DNA from: Priapulus caudatus | Taxonomy: Eukaryota; Priapulida; Priapulimorpha; Priapulimorphida; Priapulidae | DNA length: 64,000 bases | Assembly: GCF_000485595.1 (NCBI RefSeq) | Contig: NW_014577063.1 | Coordinates: forward strand, 540,827-604,826 | Reading direction: 5' to 3' | In this document: one piece after another, positions 61,595 to 64,000 of the stretch | Position numbering within the stretch: the stretch's first letter is position 1 | Layout of the letters: every line of letters begins with the position of its first letter | Translations under genes and position numbers: made by a program | Notes under the pieces: model-generated | Told to the model about the DNA's origin: nothing | The model's input: only the letters and a program-made list of their open reading frames with translations | Database searches by the model: none

Positions 61595-64000
61595 ATATTG
61601 TTAGAGCGCGTTCGAGTTGTTAAGGATGGCTGATGTTTGGAGCCGGTTGGGTGCAGGCACGGAAATGATAACCGGAAGTGGGTTACGGAACGCGTGAACG
61701 TTCACTTATATACGCGTCCCGTCGTCTGGTCTGGTTTTATTTTCGCTCTTGCGCTCAGTCGGCTAGATTGTAGGGTTTTTCTGCCAGATATATGTATTTT
61801 TTAAATCGTTTTACTAAGTTGAATTAGTGAAATGATTCTATTTTCATATAAGCAGGAAAAAAAGCTGCCACGCGTGCGTTGACCGGTGCTAGATTGGCCA
61901 AATTACTCTGTTCAAAGTTATTGGCGGTATCATCATCGCATTAGTGAATATTCAAATTGATTTAGTGTTGATCAAATGATTTGCCGGTTACCTGTTTTCG
62001 CGTCTAGCATTAGAAGAAACTACACTGAATAGTGAACATATGTTTCGCGGCGGGGTAGCCGTGCGCGTTTGTTTTTCCCGGTGCAGACGCGTGTACGCGC
62101 ACACAAGGGTTATGCGTAGACGCTGACACCAAGCCACTGAGCTGTGTATAATTATATAATACCTGTTATGATAGATGAAAAAATAAATGTTATTATATAC
62201 AGCTCGGTGCATCAAGCGTACTGATTAACATCATCGGTGTTCCACGATTTGGGTCTCGTTGGCGGTCGCAATAGCATCACTAGTATTATGGTGTAATTAG
62301 TAGTATGGTGAGAATGAAAACTGCCTAACTTTGTAGTTGCTTGACCGGAAGTCGCCTGTGTGCTGGCCACTGCAACCACGGCGCCACTAATCGTCCAGCG
62401 GTCAGTTACGCGACGCTCGCCTGACCGACAATTGTCCGTCAGAGCGTCCGAAAATCATTGTCGTGAGCTTCTAGTGCTTATTCGCGCAGTTACTGAATTG
62501 GTTTGCGTAGATATAAAACGGAGTAAAACTAATCCCGTATTTGCGAACTCGCATATATCAAAACTCTAGTCCTTTAATAATTCCTAAAACGTTCCTTTTG
62601 TGTGTGCAGACCATAGTCTAGATGTAGGCATTGGCATCAATACGTATCCAAGTGAAGTTCTAAACTGTGTGGATACCCTGTTGGTGACATGTGCGTCTAG
62701 TACTAAACGATGCTTAGTGTAGTCACGTTGTTATGTAATGAAATGTTTAATAGATGATTATTAAAAAATAAATCGCCACGTTATCTGGTTAGGGACAATA
62801 TGAATTCTATGCATTCTTTCATTCGAAAGTCACCGCACCGCTACGTCGTTGACGCTACCTACGCTTTATGATTATGAATTTATGTGCTGTTACGAGACCA
62901 TATAAACTCCCCAAGTCGTTGCTGGTATCAACGCCTGATGTACACGCATAAGAGACAGTAGCAATCGGTTAACGTTGGAGACGCGAGCTACAATTACGGG
63001 GAGGCAAATCCATTTTAAAAAGGTGGGGGGCGAGACGTGGTTCAAGAGCCTGCGAGGGAGCAAAGCGGCCGAGTGGGGAGCTGGGAAGGGGGTATCCTCC
63101 GTCCAACGGTAGGAACTTTTCGTATTTTTGATCTCTAAACGTTTAATTTTCGCGCATTTTCATTGCAAGTATCAACTATTGTTTGTATCGTTTGCATGCC
63201 ATAAACTAGGTCATCCTTCGGCTGATCACTCGAGGTCGATGAATTTTCAAAACTTTCCATTTCAAAGAATGCTTTTTTGACTTTTTCGTCTTCGTGTATA
63301 TTGTTGATTGTATTCCATCAGGGGCTTCGACACATTTTTTGGAGGGGGGAGGGCAAACAATATATTCATAATTTAACGTGTTAAAGTATGGTAGCTTCAA
63401 CTATGATATCTTTATGTATCTCTCAAATTTATCTCAAAAGAAAATTAAACTTGACACTTTTCACATGTACTGGAATTACAATCATTCACTGAGTGAAATA
63501 TGTTTCTTTTTATGGATACTGAATCTGAGATAAAAAAAGGACTGGAATCCCCTTTTCCTTTAATAAAGGTATTTGTTTTAAAAGGTAATAAGCTTTTAAT
63601 AAAGGTAATAAGGTTTTTTTTATAAAGGTAGTAGCCTTCATTTTCAAAGCATCGTGGGAGGTCTCGAACAAATTTTAGCTCATAGGCTCATTGTAGGCTC
63701 ATTTAGACACTAGGTTATTTAGGCTCATTGTAACTTAAAATGAGGATTCATCAAAGTAAACATATCGCAGCATTGGATTTATGGTTATAATGTGACATTT
63801 AAATGAGAAATTAAACGTTTTCCTCTTAAGGCGACTGGAAGACGCCTTAAGAACTCAAAGAAAATACCCTAATGCCAATTGGCATCTACAAAGGAAGTTT
63901 TATGGAAATTGGGAGGGTGTGCAAATGAGGGCTACTACCTTTAATGTAAACACTAAAAAACTATCTAAACTCTAAAGTAATAGACTTTTGTTTTCACTGT

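Larger units (their letters stand above)
60177..64000 (+). other. 3' region of glycogenin and downstream DNA without a recognised gene
   Basis: The first AATAAA past the stop is at 61002-61007; others are at 62182 and 62767. Any could be a polyadenylation signal, none is decisive. Apart from a palindromic insertion at 61544-61594 I see no gene or mobile element. Confidence 0.5.

Overview
Animal (metazoan) nuclear DNA. The evidence is intron-rich genes, strings of one-exon calcium-binding EGF domains, a glycogenin with a C-terminal glycogen-synthase docking motif, dense microsatellites and several families of short inverted-repeat mobile elements. The intron sizes and repeats suggest a non-vertebrate animal, but the sequence does not let me name a phylum. 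No bacterial genes, rRNA, tRNA or CRISPR array were seen. One assembly gap (28873-29821) and a single N (36833) are present.

Left third (1-23.4 kb), minus strand: one large secreted multi-EGF protein. Exon 1 (23220-23373) encodes a signal peptide. Thirty-seven further exons run leftward to 502, all bounded by phase-1 introns, almost every one encoding exactly one cbEGF domain. About 1,624 residues are visible and the gene continues past the left edge. Two exons encode only a four-cysteine part-domain and one EGF is split by a displaced intron. The domains fall into two alternating types. The introns hold a pogo-like MITE, a Harbinger-like MITE, a foldback element and a minisatellite whose every unit carries a 5' splice-site sequence.

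Middle (23.4-26.5 kb): intergenic, between divergently oriented genes. It contains an inverted-repeat element with telomere-like TTAGGG repeats.

Right (26.5-60.2 kb), plus strand: a glycogenin gene of ten in-phase exons, predicted at 1,276 residues. Glycogenin primes glycogen synthesis by glucosylating itself on tyrosine. The catalytic domain is orthodox, but the large first exon adds about 660 residues: a predicted N-terminal membrane segment and a long disordered region studded with TQT/GVQT motifs of the kind bound by dynein light chain LC8. The C-terminus has two copies of the glycogen-synthase docking motif rather than one. Intron 2 (15 kb) holds two direct copies of a 2.9-kb segment with a kilobase-long inverted satellite, and a decayed Harbinger transposon composite.

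The most unusual genome-wide signal is a family of tiny (36-87 bp), nearly perfect palindromes with ends CARGAG...CTCYTG, flanked by 7-bp target duplications. At least twelve copies are recognisable, including nested and tandem insertions sharing a duplicated target. 60.2-64 kb holds the glycogenin 3' region and no further gene that I can support.
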